Shown here one piece after another: positions 1 through 8,966 of a DNA stretch of 64,000 nucleotides. A program made the position numbers and the translations under genes. Numbering within the stretch: position 1 is the stretch's first letter; the number at the start of each line of letters is the position of its first letter. Under the pieces are notes generated by a model. The model saw only the letters and a list, made by a program, of their open reading frames with translations, did not search any database and had not been told where the DNA came from. Source of the stretch: an uncultured Eubacteriales bacterium (lineage in GTDB: Bacteria; Bacillota; Clostridia; Lachnospirales; Lachnospiraceae). Location: the NCBI GenBank assembly GCA_900545175.1, contig UQYF01000008.1:1-64000 (forward strand), in the 5' to 3' direction.

Positions 1-58
1 GCAATATAGTAAAATTGCACAACTGTTCATTGATAAATTTGAGTTTCGCAATTACCTA
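1..58. mobile_element. Right end of MITE-like element, family 1 (cut by window edge)
   Basis: The first 58 bases are the reverse complement of the left end of the complete 231-bp element at 16706-16936, with one mismatch. It ends in the same terminal sequence, CGCAATTACCTA. No ORF is present. The rest of the copy and its left target duplication lie outside the window. It sits just upstream of the Flp pilin gene, so it may influence that gene's leader; this is inference. Confidence 0.8.
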
Positions 59-89
59 AACAGTGTGCTGATTGAAAGGAGGTGAGGGC

Positions 90-284
90 ATGGAGAATAT
101 TTTGTGGAAAGCTTTTTTTGGAATGAAAAAGGCGATAGGAAGAAAAGAGCAGGGAATGGGAGTAATTGAGATAATTCTCATAATAGTTGTACTTATTAGT
201 CTTGTATTAATCTTTAAATCGCAGCTTACAACTCTTGTAAAACAAATTTTCGGAAAGATTTCACAGAGCGCATTAAGCGTATAG
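90..284 (+). CDS. Flp-type (type IVb) pilin prepilin
   Basis: This 64-residue protein has a basic N-terminus, then a Gly-Met-Gly-Val-Ile-Glu processing region and a hydrophobic helix of about 20 residues (roughly residues 26-46). That is the layout of Flp pilins cleaved by a TadV/CpaA-type peptidase, with the conserved Glu at mature position 5. The Tyr that often follows Glu5 is Ile here. The start is the ATG at 90, preceded by AAAGGAGG at 75-82; a TTG at 72 would lie before that site. The downstream pseudopilins and prepilin peptidase support a role as the major subunit of a Tad pilus. Confidence 0.8.
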   Translation: MENILWKAFFGMKKAIGRKEQGMGVIEIILIIVVLISLVLIFKSQLTTLVKQIFGKISQSALSV

Positions 285-372
285 AGCTTGGAATTAAGTT
301 TTCAAGCTTGTTATCAGGGCAATATCACAGGAGTTTCTTGAGATATGCAGTAGTATGGAAATTTAATTGTTT

Positions 373-399
373 TCCGGCTGTATTGTATGTGCAGCCGGA
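373..399 (+). other. Intercistronic stem-loop
   Basis: TCCGGCTG and CAGCCGGA form an 8-bp stem with an 11-nt loop between the pilin gene and the DUF5702 gene. No T-run follows, so this is more likely an mRNA processing or stability element than a strong terminator. It could let the pilin be expressed above the downstream genes; that is inference. Confidence 0.5.
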
Positions 400-421
400 T
401 TAAAAGTGGGATGGTGACAGA

Positions 422-2569
422 TTGATTGATAAAAATGAATGTGATGGAAGCGTTACTGTATTTGCAGCTATGTCTTTTATGCTTGTGGTTTCAGTGATAT
501 GTGTGCTTATCGAAGGCGCAAGATGCCAGGGAGCAAGAGTCATGGTTGCAATGGCAGCGGATATGTCCTTAGACAGTATGTTTGCCGGTTTTGAGAGGGA
601 GCTGCTTGATAAGTACGGAGTTCTCTTGTTTGACGGAGCGGATGGAGGAGATTCCGTCGATGAGAAATATATATCCGATTCGATTATGGAGAGCATGAAA
701 GGGTGCCTTGAGACTGATAAGGGACTTATTTTCACTAAGGGGACGGATTTTTATGGCATTGAGATAGATGAAGTGAAGGTCACAGGTGTACTTACTGCGG
801 CGGATGCATTCGGGCTTATATGGAGAAAATCAGTAAACGATTATTCAAAGATAGACTATTCCGCAAAGCTTTTAGAGAGCCTGCTTGGAATAGAGCTTGT
901 GGAAAATGAGAGTAAAGTGGTAAAGGAAGCCTCGGATATCTTAGATGACTGCACTGAGCAAATTTCTTCTTTTTATAGCCAATATCTGAGCCTTATAGAG
1001 CATGTGGATGGGATTAAGACACAGAGCAATGGCGTGAACTTTGATAAGCTTAAGAGCCACAGTGTGTATGTTAAGAGCTTAGGACCGGGAGGAAGTACAC
1101 AGATAACACAGGAAAATATGAGTGTAAGCGATTACCGGATATTTGAGATGGTGGATAAGAATTTAGTTGATATCTTCGCTTTCAGGGACATTTTCATGGG
1201 TGATTTTGAGGCGGCAATAAGCGGAGAGCTTGGTTATATAGACAATATTAAGGGTCTTGCATATGTGATAAGAGAATTTTTTAAAGACTTGAAGAATGAG
1301 ACAGAAAAAGCCATAAATTTGATTGATGATATGAGAGGTGATGAAGAGCTTATATCTGAGAAGATGGCGGCGGCTGTACAATATATTTCTTCAATTTCTT
1401 CAATAGAATCAACAATTAGTGAACAGAGCCTTGAAGGGCTTAAGGACAGTCTTGCCTCGGTTGAGGAAGAGCGTGATAAAGTCTTAAAACGGTTAGGTGA
1501 TGTTGAAGCGATGTATGAGGTTCTTAAAAGCAACTTAGAGCTTGTGAAGCAGGCCTATGAGCAATGTCCTGATATGGGATTTATCAGGAATGACGGAGTA
1601 AATATAGATAAAGCGGAAGAGGCATATTACAGATATCAGGAGGCTTTCATGTATCTTGAAGGATACAGAACGGATTCCTTGTGGCTTGACTATACGGATG
1701 TGGCATGCCGTGATGAAGATAAGTCGCTTTTAGGGTGCATATATGACTATTCAATGAATGGACTGCTGTCGCTTGTTCTTCCGGCGGATACCGATTTGTC
1801 AGATAAGACCATAGGAAATGAGATGCTTGCGGATTTATATGGTGTGAGAGGAGACAGGGCGGAATATATAGATGACGAGGCGGCAAATTTTATGAATGAG
1901 CTGTTGTTTAATCTTTATATCACGGACTGTTTTGAAAATTTTACGGATAATGATGGTGTGGGACTTCTCGATTATGAGCAGGAGTACATAGTGTTCGGAA
2001 AAAGTTCGGATAAGGATAATCTTAAGGCTGCTGTATCATCAATTTCAGCAATCAGGCTTGGCTGTAATATGACTTATATTCTTACCGACACTCAAAAAAA
2101 GAGTGAAGCATACAAGCTTGCAACGGCGGCACTTGGTTTTACGGGAATGGCAGTGCTTGTAAAAGGACTTCAATATGTGATACTTACGGCATGGGCGCTT
2201 GGAGAGACTGTCGTTGACATGAGAATGCTTTTAGCAGGAAAGACGGTTCCTCTGTTAAAAAAGAAGGGAGAGTGGAAGCTTGAGCTTAACGACCTTATTG
2301 CCGGAAAGCTTGATATAGATGATGAAAAAAAGGATGACAAAAATGACGAAGGAATGGATTACGGACAATATCTTGCTGCTGTGCTGCTTTTAAAGGATTC
2401 ACAGGATAAAGCATATCGTTCAATGGCTGTGGCAGAAATGTATATGATTTCTAAGGGAGCTTACAATTTCAGGTTGAAAAATTACATATATGGGCTTGAA
2501 ATTTCTGTTCTGTATCATATAGGGGAAGGACAGACAAAGTATACATATAAATGCAGTTACACTTATTAA
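422..2569 (+). CDS. DUF5702-type Tad-locus membrane protein
   Basis: This 715-residue protein has an N-terminal hydrophobic helix (about residues 10-32) of the TadE/TadG kind. A long, acidic, largely helical extracytoplasmic region follows, with probable coiled coil near residues 330-385 and a second hydrophobic stretch near 570-610. I recall it as the DUF5702 family, found in Firmicute Tad loci. The start is TTG at 422, near a weak ribosome site (GATGGTGA). It lies between the Flp pilin and a TadE-like gene, which suggests a structural or assembly role in the pilus. No catalytic motif is visible. Confidence 0.65.
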   Translation: MIDKNECDGSVTVFAAMSFMLVVSVICVLIEGARCQGARVMVAMAADMSLDSMFAGFERELLDKYGVLLFDGADGGDSVDEKYISDSIMESMKGCLETDKGLIFTKGTDFYGIEIDEVKVTGVLTAADAFGLIWRKSVNDYSKIDYSAKLLESLLGIELVENESKVVKEASDILDDCTEQISSFYSQYLSLIEHVDGIKTQSNGVNFDKLKSHSVYVKSLGPGGSTQITQENMSVSDYRIFEMVDKNLVDIFAFRDIFMGDFEAAISGELGYIDNIKGLAYVIREFFKDLKNETEKAINLIDDMRGDEELISEKMAAAVQYISSISSIESTISEQSLEGLKDSLASVEEERDKVLKRLGDVEAMYEVLKSNLELVKQAYEQCPDMGFIRNDGVNIDKAEEAYYRYQEAFMYLEGYRTDSLWLDYTDVACRDEDKSLLGCIYDYSMNGLLSLVLPADTDLSDKTIGNEMLADLYGVRGDRAEYIDDEAANFMNELLFNLYITDCFENFTDNDGVGLLDYEQEYIVFGKSSDKDNLKAAVSSISAIRLGCNMTYILTDTQKKSEAYKLATAALGFTGMAVLVKGLQYVILTAWALGETVVDMRMLLAGKTVPLLKKKGEWKLELNDLIAGKLDIDDEKKDDKNDEGMDYGQYLAAVLLLKDSQDKAYRSMAVAEMYMISKGAYNFRLKNYIYGLEISVLYHIGEGQTKYTYKCSYTY

Positions 2570-2621
2570 ATATAAGTGATTGCAGACATCTGTTATTAAG
2601 TACTATAGGAGGTGATATAAG

Positions 2622-3617
2622 ATGCCCTTTTCATGTGACAATATAGTTGCATTTATGACAAATAAAAATATAAACGATACAAACACACAAAAAAATAAAG
2701 AGAATTTTGATGCGGTAGAAGGTATCCCCCATTATACAAAATACTGCTTTTCACATGGAAGGGCTCCTTATGTCACCTTGAATGCGAGTGTGACGGTGGA
2801 AGCTTCACTTGTAATGCCATTGTTCGTATTTGCCATAGTGTCGCTTATCCAGATGATGATACTTATGAACGTGCAGCTTAAGATGCAGTCAGCCTTGTAC
2901 CATCAGACAATGAAAGCGGCAGGATATTCATTTCTTGCAGAGTCTGTAGAACAGTGTCTTCCCGATGAAATAATGAAGGAGGACTATAGGACTGCTGTGA
3001 GCATAGTTGAGAATGGCATAACGGAGCTTCTTGTAAAACATATGGTTATTAATGAGCTGGGTGATGACTTTTTTGAAATGCCATGGATTTGTGGAGGAGA
3101 AGAAGGTATCAATGTTATTTTTTCATTAAGTGCGGATGAGCGGGATATAGATGTTATTTTAAGCTATGATTTAAAGCTTATGTATAATTTTTTCGGAATA
3201 GGCAGGGTGCCTGTGACGGCGAGAGCAGTGTTAAGTAAATGGACCGGAGTGACAAGATTAGATAAAACGGATAGCAGCGAGGAAGATAAAGGCAATGTAT
3301 ATATAACAAAAAGCGGAACGGTCTATCATATTTATAAGGACTGTACTTATCTGTCTGTGAAGCTTACGAAAATAAAATACAGTGACGTGGAGAGTAAAAG
3401 GAATGCTTCCGGCGGAAAATATTATCCGTGTTCGGCATGCATAAAAAATATATCAGAACCGGAATATGTATATGTCTCGCAATATGGCGAGTGTTATCAT
3501 TCTGATGAAAAGTGTAAAAGGATATACCGAAATATAATTGAGGTATCCGCTGATGAGGTAAGCGGCAGAAGCATTTGTTCTAAATGCAGTGACAGAAAGA
3601 GCGGGCAGAGTAGGTAG
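2622..3617 (+). CDS. TadE-like pseudopilin with C-terminal Cys/His repeats
   Basis: This 331-residue protein has an unusually long N-terminal leader of about 55 residues, then a TadE-type segment (SVTVEASLVMPLF, residues 56-68) leading into a hydrophobic helix. The C-terminal third holds two tandem modules of one pattern: a YH pair, a Cys a few residues later, then CxxC about 30 residues on (about residues 225-275 and 283-328). Such modules resemble small metal-binding or disulfide domains seen in secreted Firmicute proteins. The start ATG follows AGGAGGTGAT. The TadE part is reasonably secure; metal binding is inference. Confidence 0.7.
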   Translation: MPFSCDNIVAFMTNKNINDTNTQKNKENFDAVEGIPHYTKYCFSHGRAPYVTLNASVTVEASLVMPLFVFAIVSLIQMMILMNVQLKMQSALYHQTMKAAGYSFLAESVEQCLPDEIMKEDYRTAVSIVENGITELLVKHMVINELGDDFFEMPWICGGEEGINVIFSLSADERDIDVILSYDLKLMYNFFGIGRVPVTARAVLSKWTGVTRLDKTDSSEEDKGNVYITKSGTVYHIYKDCTYLSVKLTKIKYSDVESKRNASGGKYYPCSACIKNISEPEYVYVSQYGECYHSDEKCKRIYRNIIEVSADEVSGRSICSKCSDRKSGQSR

Positions 3618-3618
3618 T

Positions 3619-3785
3619 AGCGGTGCCTGCAGTATGCAGGGGGGATAGTGTGAAAAATAAGCTTGATAGCTTATTTTCGCACATGCTATTTGTGCCGCAG
3701 GCGTCACAAAGTAGCTTTTATCGTGGTCAAAATTTGAGATTTTGCCCACGATTCCTCCGGCAAAAAAGCATTGCCTGCGGAATGG
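3619..3785. other. Structured non-coding segment with nested stem-loops
   Basis: About 170 nt between the TadE-like gene and the prepilin peptidase hold several inverted repeats. One stem is AATAAGC with GCTTATT, inside GTGTG and CGCACA. A second is ATCGTGG-CAAAAT with ATTTTG-CCACGAT (about 3718-3752). An outer pair is GCCGCAGGC with GCCTGCGG. The reading frame of the following gene is open across it, but the protein it would add is not pilin-peptidase-like. Whether it is a small repeat element or an mRNA structure is undecided. Confidence 0.55.
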
Positions 3786-3793
3786 GGATAAAA

Positions 3794-4213
3794 ATGGCTG
3801 TATATATAATTACATTTATACTTCTTATTTATGAAAGCATAGTAGATATCAGACAAATGAAGATTGATGTCAGGGCTGCGATTATAGCATTCATATTTAA
3901 TATTGTGGTCGGATTGACATGCTATGGACGGCATATAGAGTCGATGGCTATTGGAGCTATTGTAGGCGGATTTCTTATCTTTCTGGCATGGGTTTCTAGA
4001 CAGAGGATAGGATATGGAGACGGAATTATATTTGTGGTAATCGGAATATGCATAGAACCGTTAGAGTTAATCGGAATTTTATGGTGCTCAACGCTGTTAG
4101 CGGGAATATACGGAATGATAAAGATTATAGTATGCAAAAAGGGGAGAGATTATAAGCTGCCGCTTATTCCTTTTGTGACGGCAGCTTATGCGGCAATGCT
4201 CGCAATTACATGA
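3794..4213 (+). CDS. Prepilin peptidase, A24 family (TadV/CpaA-like)
   Basis: This 139-residue, almost entirely hydrophobic protein has the two aspartates expected of A24 peptidases. One is in the DIRQMKI segment after the first helix, the other in GYGDG. It lacks the N-terminal methylase domain of PilD, as usual for the short TadV/CpaA type. Its likely job is cleaving the leaders of the Flp and TadE-like prepilins nearby. The start is taken at ATG 3794 (ATG 3782 is an alternative). The frame is open back to 3623, but that part is a structured non-coding segment. Confidence 0.85.
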   Translation: MAVYIITFILLIYESIVDIRQMKIDVRAAIIAFIFNIVVGLTCYGRHIESMAIGAIVGGFLIFLAWVSRQRIGYGDGIIFVVIGICIEPLELIGILWCSTLLAGIYGMIKIIVCKKGRDYKLPLIPFVTAAYAAMLAIT

Positions 4214-4241
4214 TTATATTGTATAAAAGGAGGGATATCAC

Positions 4242-4676
4242 CTGAATAATACAAAATTTGACGGAGGCTACATAACTGTTGAAGCATCGCTGGTATTTCC
4301 GCTTATATTTTTTATCATAATCGGACTTGTAAAATTCGGATTTGAAATATATAACCATACAGTGGATGAATGTTTAGGATTATATCTTGAAATAAGAGTT
4401 GATAATATCTCAGAAAATTATTTTAACGCACAGACCGGCAATATAGATATTAGGAGGATAGTAAATGATGGATTTGTAAATGTCAGTGATGTAGGAAGTG
4501 AAGCAAATAAGCGTTATGCCAATGAAAAAGTGAGCGAATACAGGAATAATATTGTTATAAATACCGAGGAGGACAGCTTTCATATAGATGAGAGAGGGCA
4601 TTTAAAAAACAGCACAGTTGTAAGATGGATACACATAATAAGAGCGCATGCGGGGAGGATAATCGGAGATGATTGA
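4242..4676 (+). CDS. TadE-like pseudopilin with apparent CTG start
   Basis: This 144-residue protein begins with a short leader, then GGYITVEASLVFPLIFF and a hydrophobic helix, followed by a hydrophilic region of about 100 residues. That is TadE architecture. The only in-frame codon correctly spaced from the strong site GGAGGG (4229-4234) is CTG at 4242, seven bases downstream. The first in-frame ATG is at 4362 and would remove the whole processing and membrane segment. It overlaps the FHA gene by 8 bp, so the two are probably translationally coupled. Confidence 0.75.
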   Translation: MNNTKFDGGYITVEASLVFPLIFFIIIGLVKFGFEIYNHTVDECLGLYLEIRVDNISENYFNAQTGNIDIRRIVNDGFVNVSDVGSEANKRYANEKVSEYRNNIVINTEEDSFHIDERGHLKNSTVVRWIHIIRAHAGRIIGDD

Positions 4677-5970
4677 AGTAGTAAGAGAACTTAACAGAAG
4701 TTATTTAAGTATCACTCAGGAAAACGACAATATATATGATTATACCATGAAAATGGTCGAAAATAATTCGGTAGAGGGTCTGCTTGCAGTGAGAAAATCC
4801 GTTGTAAACAACAAGACAAGCTATCTGTATGATATATCAGGCTGTATTCCGTTAGAAGAAAAGTATGTAAAAGATGAGTTTGACGGTGATGATATACTGG
4901 TTGTGGCTGATTCTGTAAATAAGCTTATTAATACGATGGAGAGATATATGCTCGATATAAATAGTATTATATTTGATATCAAATATATATTCTGCGGAAT
5001 AAATGATTCATCGTGGAAATATGTGTATAATTCGGAATTGACATCCGATGCGAGAAGCGGAATAAAGAAGCTGTTTGAATATATACTTGGGCATCTTGAC
5101 CACAGGGACAATAATGCGGTGATTTTAGGTTATGGCATATATAAAAGAATATGCCGTGATGAAATTTTACTTCAAAAAGTGTTCGATAATATTGATGAGC
5201 TGATGCAGCTTAGAAGGGAGAAGGCTGACAGACCGGATACAGTCGAATATGAGCTTAACAAGAGGACATATCCGTCCGTTGCACAGACAACGGTGACTGA
5301 GGAACATGAAAAAAAGCTTCCGGATAAGAAGTTTATACTGGCGGGAGCAGGCTTGATCGCGGGTGCAGGTGTACTGGCAGGACTTATATGGGGAGCTGTC
5401 ACGGCAGTGGTTACGGCAATTATCGGGGGAGTGTTGTTTGGCATAGTTTTTATGATTATATTAAAGGGACCGACTTGGGAAAAGATTGTAACAAGCGAGC
5501 TTAAGCTTCCTTATGAAACTGAAAATCCTGAAATAAAAGCACATAATGAGACAAGCGATATATGGCATTATGAGGCTGTGGAGAATGGCGCAGGCAGTAA
5601 AGACAGCAAAAAAGACATGGATAAAGGTATGGATGGTGCAACCGTGGTGATAGGAGCACAGGCTCTAAAAAGCCTGCGCCGCATATCAAAATCAGGGCAG
5701 GGAATGGACGAATATCTTATCATGGAGGATTCTGTAAGTGTAGGCAGTGGTTCATCAGCAGATATAATAATAAAGGACAGTGGAATAAGCAGGCTTCATG
5801 CGCGTATAACAAGAGAAGGAGAGATGTTCTTTATAAAGGATATGAATTCGACAAACGGAACATGGATAAATGAGCGCAGAATCAGCGTATACGAACTGTG
5901 CCCTATTAAGAATGGGGATGTTATAAGGCTGGCACGCAGCAGTTTTGAGCTGATTGACACAGTAGAATAA
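4669..5970 (+). CDS. FHA-domain membrane protein (DUF6382-FHA)
   Basis: This 433-residue protein has three parts. The N-terminal domain of about 180 residues I recall as DUF6382. A glycine/alanine-rich membrane region follows at about 223-266. The C-terminal forkhead-associated domain (about 355-428) shows the core signature: a Gly-Ser pair in VGSGSSADI, SRLHARI, and the NSTNGTWIN turn. FHA domains bind phosphothreonine, so it may link pilus assembly to a Ser/Thr kinase. A Hanks-type kinase is encoded far away at 59764; a connection is speculation. Confidence 0.8.
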   Translation: MIEVVRELNRSYLSITQENDNIYDYTMKMVENNSVEGLLAVRKSVVNNKTSYLYDISGCIPLEEKYVKDEFDGDDILVVADSVNKLINTMERYMLDINSIIFDIKYIFCGINDSSWKYVYNSELTSDARSGIKKLFEYILGHLDHRDNNAVILGYGIYKRICRDEILLQKVFDNIDELMQLRREKADRPDTVEYELNKRTYPSVAQTTVTEEHEKKLPDKKFILAGAGLIAGAGVLAGLIWGAVTAVVTAIIGGVLFGIVFMIILKGPTWEKIVTSELKLPYETENPEIKAHNETSDIWHYEAVENGAGSKDSKKDMDKGMDGATVVIGAQALKSLRRISKSGQGMDEYLIMEDSVSVGSGSSADIIIKDSGISRLHARITREGEMFFIKDMNSTNGTWINERRISVYELCPIKNGDVIRLARSSFELIDTVE

Positions 5971-6004
5971 TGATGATAAGCTAAGCTTTATGGAGGCTTG
6001 GTTT

Positions 6005-7051
6005 ATGAGTTTTGATATATGCTGTAAGGCGATTGAGGCTGCCGGGTTTAGCAGGCTTAGAGAGCAGAATGGCTCGGTTAATATATACTGCTGTTACAGG
6101 AATGAGCGTATGAATGTTGTATTTGTCTGGAATGAGCCGGCGATAGCAGGTGTTTCTCCTGATATGCTCGATGAAAGTAATAAGAACATAGTGGCTTTCT
6201 TTGTGGGGAAGGGTGTATTTAACTGTATGCTGTTAAATATTATATGCACATACAGTACTTCCATGTCAAAGAGAAATACGAAGTCAAGGTTTCCTGTATG
6301 GTTTGTGGATGAAGTGGCAGGAAGGCTTATAATATATGAGAACCAGCCAGAGGATTTTGTCGGGCTCAGGCAGCAGATAGAGGAATTTTTTGATGCGGGT
6401 GATATAAGCGGAGCTGATATTACAGGAGCTAAAAAGAGGAAGACCGGAAAAAATATGATACGCAGGAATGTTTATCCGGCATATATTAATTGGCTTATAA
6501 TTGTTGTTAATATAGTAACTTTTGTGATAATGGAGTTAGACGGAAATACTTCGGATACATCATATATGCTTTCACATGGCGCGTTAAATGTACAGCTTGT
6601 GCTTGAAAAAGGGGAATATTACAGAATATTTACTTCTATGTTCATGCATGCGGGTTTTTCGCATATTTTTAACAATATGCTTGTCTTGTTTTTTGCAGGT
6701 GATAATTTAGAGAGAGCAGCAGGGCATGTAAAATATTTTATAATGTATATTGCGGGCGGTCTGCTTGCAAATATTGCGGCGCTGATTTACTATAATATAG
6801 CGGATATAAATGTATGCTGTGTGGGTGCTTCAGGAGCAATATTTTCAGTTGTCGGTGCGCTGTTCTATATTGTGCTTGTCAATAAGGGACATCTTGAGAA
6901 CTTATCGGCATCGAAGCTTGGAGTGTTTATTGTGATGAGTATATATCTCGGACTTAGAAGTGCCACAACAAGCAACAGTGCACATATAGGAGGTCTGATA
7001 GCAGGATTTGTTCTGGCTGCACTTATTTATAAAAAAGAGAAGCTCCATTAA
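6005..7051 (+). CDS. Rhomboid family intramembrane serine protease
   Basis: This 348-residue protein has a soluble N-terminal region of about 145 residues and a six-helix rhomboid core. The catalytic serine lies in GASGAIFS, the histidine in SAHIGGL, and the conserved HxxFSHIFNN-type segment precedes helix 2. The start is ATG 6005, because GGAGG at 5992-5996 is correctly placed for it; the earlier ATG at 5990 overlaps that site. Being the last gene of the pilus cluster suggests it processes a membrane-anchored pilus or signalling protein, which is inference. Confidence 0.88.
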   Translation: MSFDICCKAIEAAGFSRLREQNGSVNIYCCYRNERMNVVFVWNEPAIAGVSPDMLDESNKNIVAFFVGKGVFNCMLLNIICTYSTSMSKRNTKSRFPVWFVDEVAGRLIIYENQPEDFVGLRQQIEEFFDAGDISGADITGAKKRKTGKNMIRRNVYPAYINWLIIVVNIVTFVIMELDGNTSDTSYMLSHGALNVQLVLEKGEYYRIFTSMFMHAGFSHIFNNMLVLFFAGDNLERAAGHVKYFIMYIAGGLLANIAALIYYNIADINVCCVGASGAIFSVVGALFYIVLVNKGHLENLSASKLGVFIVMSIYLGLRSATTSNSAHIGGLIAGFVLAALIYKKEKLH

Positions 7052-7186
7052 CCTTTTGGGATGAGTTGAACTCTTTTGTACGGTGTTTGGTACAGGCTTA
7101 GTACAGGATAGAGATGCGAAGCGCCGATTTTAAATGGCAGGAAGCGGATTGCGGATATCATTTACAAAAAAGAAAGGAATAAGCTT

Positions 7187-8173
7187 ATGAATGTAAATAT
7201 ATATTACGGAGGACGAGGTCTTGTCGATGATCCTACCGTGACAGTGCTTAATAAAGTTACAGATGTGCTTAATGAACTCAGAGTTAATGTGGAAAAGTAT
7301 AATCTTTTTGAACTTAAGAATTCTATAACAACACTTCCACAGACGTTAAAGGATGCGGATGCAGTTATCTTAGCGAGTACAGTGGAGTGGTTCGGAATCG
7401 GAGGATACATGACGCAGTTTCTTGATGCCTGCTGGCTGTATGCCGATAAATCAATGATAGAGAAGATATATATGTTCCCTATAGTTATGTCGAGAGCGTC
7501 CGGAGAGAAAGAGGCATCAATGTCTCTGTCAAATGCATGGGAGCTGTTAGGAGGTCAGAGCTGTAATGGACTTTCGGGATATGTGGCAGACCCGGTTGAA
7601 TTTGAGCTTAATCCTGAATATCAGAGTATATTCGAGAAGAAGGCAGAAGAAATATACAGAACAGTATCGCAGAAAGTAAAGACACTTCCGTCAAGCAATA
7701 ATGCGATAAAGAGCAATATAGTGAGTGACACAATGAGGCTGACACCTCAGGAGTCGGAGCAGCTTTCTAAATATGCATCGGATGATACATATATCAAGAA
7801 GCAGAAGGAAGATATTGAAGAGCTCGCAAGCATGTTCAGAAACCTTATGAGCGATGAGGATAAGGGCGGCATTGAAAGGTATGCTAAGCTGTTTAACGAT
7901 AATTTTGTTCCTCAGAGTGATTTTAAGGCAAGCTATGTAATCAATATCAGTGATAAGAAAAAGACGATGATTATAGAGATAGACGATAGAAATATTGATT
8001 GTAGATTCGGTCAGAAGGATGATGCGGAAGTTACATGCCGCCTAGACAATGCAGTTCTTGAAAAGATTGTTCAGGGAAACCAGACTTTTCAAGGGGCTTT
8101 CATGTCAGGCAGCATGACTGCAAAGGGAAACTTTAAGAATATAAGAATGCTTGATCAGTGCTTTAAATTTTAG
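7187..8173 (+). CDS. Flavodoxin-fold / SCP2 sterol-carrier-like fusion protein
   Basis: This 328-residue protein begins with a flavodoxin or NADPH-dependent FMN reductase-like fold. Visible segments are the beta strand NIYYGG, DADAVILASTVEWFGIGG and the following helix. The C-terminal part (about 230-328) looks like an SCP2-type lipid-binding domain. The canonical FMN phosphate loop is not obvious, so cofactor use is uncertain. The 135-nt upstream gap holds no gene I can see. The 3' end overlaps that of the convergent kinase-like gene by 11 bp. Confidence 0.65.
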   Translation: MNVNIYYGGRGLVDDPTVTVLNKVTDVLNELRVNVEKYNLFELKNSITTLPQTLKDADAVILASTVEWFGIGGYMTQFLDACWLYADKSMIEKIYMFPIVMSRASGEKEASMSLSNAWELLGGQSCNGLSGYVADPVEFELNPEYQSIFEKKAEEIYRTVSQKVKTLPSSNNAIKSNIVSDTMRLTPQESEQLSKYASDDTYIKKQKEDIEELASMFRNLMSDEDKGGIERYAKLFNDNFVPQSDFKASYVINISDKKKTMIIEIDDRNIDCRFGQKDDAEVTCRLDNAVLEKIVQGNQTFQGAFMSGSMTAKGNFKNIRMLDQCFKF

Positions 8174-8897
8174 TTAAACCTGTAGTTATTGTAAAGCATG
8201 TGAAGCCGTCCGCATGGTGCCAATACAGTTTTCCGTTCATTGCATCTGCTGTCTCAGAGACGATTGCAAGACCGAGTCCGAGATGCTCCTGCTTGTCAGT
8301 GCAAAAAGGCAGTAAAATAGTATCAGCGATATCAGGTGACGGACATTCTCCGTGGTTTTGTACGGATATACTTATATTGTAATCGTTGATTGAGCTTATT
8401 GTTATGGTAATCGGTGTGGAAAAGTCGGAAGCTTCTATGGCGTTTGAAATAAGGCAGCCAACAGCATTGATCAGCCGTGATGTGTCAATGTAGACGTAAA
8501 CATCATCAGGAGAATATAAAATATCAATATTATTGAAAAAATCGCTATAATTATTTGATATATAATCGTCAAGCATTAATTTAAAATCAGATATTCGGAC
8601 TTCGCAGGGGGAGATTGCCGCAGCATACCGAAAAAGGGCTATATCATTGAAGGCTTTTACAAGGCTTTTTATATCGCTGCCCATTGTTACAAAGCGGGGA
8701 ATATTATTGAACTGAGGTTTGGTAATCTTAAGGAGCTGGTATGAACCGCTGAGCAGTGTAACTATATTGCGTAAATCGTGGCAGCCCTTTTTGAGAAGCT
8801 CTTTGTGTTCGGCTTCGCGGCGCTCAAAAAAATCGTATGCTTCAGGGTCTTCGTTTTTTAATCGGGAAAGAATTTGTTTATCGCTATCAGATAACAT
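8163..8897 (-). CDS. Soluble histidine kinase-like protein
   Basis: This 244-residue protein has no membrane segment. An H-box-like stretch (KKGCHDLRNIVTLLSG, about 38-53) is followed by an HATPase_c domain with an N-box (LISNAIEAS), a degenerate G1 region and a G2 box (LGLGLAIV). The start is ATG at 8897 because CGAGGTGAC precedes it; the frame extends about 70 codons further but overlaps the promoter of the divergent HIT gene. No response regulator is adjacent. The role is unknown, though it could phosphorylate a partner or act as a Spo0B-like phosphotransferase. Confidence 0.7.
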   Translation of the reverse strand: MLSDSDKQILSRLKNEDPEAYDFFERREAEHKELLKKGCHDLRNIVTLLSGSYQLLKITKPQFNNIPRFVTMGSDIKSLVKAFNDIALFRYAAAISPCEVRISDFKLMLDDYISNNYSDFFNNIDILYSPDDVYVYIDTSRLINAVGCLISNAIEASDFSTPITITISSINDYNISISVQNHGECPSPDIADTILLPFCTDKQEHLGLGLAIVSETADAMNGKLYWHHADGFTCFTITTGLTKI

Positions 8898-8966
8898 AAT
8901 GTCACCTCGTTTGAAATAAATAGTTGTATATAAATAAACATATAACATAAAAGGAGAAATTTCAAG

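Noticed and set aside
7052..7186. Possible riboswitch or small RNA before the flavodoxin-SCP2 gene
   Set aside because: Only weak, short complementarities are visible, plus a 15-nt fragment shared with the terminator at 45756; nothing fits a known riboswitch core.
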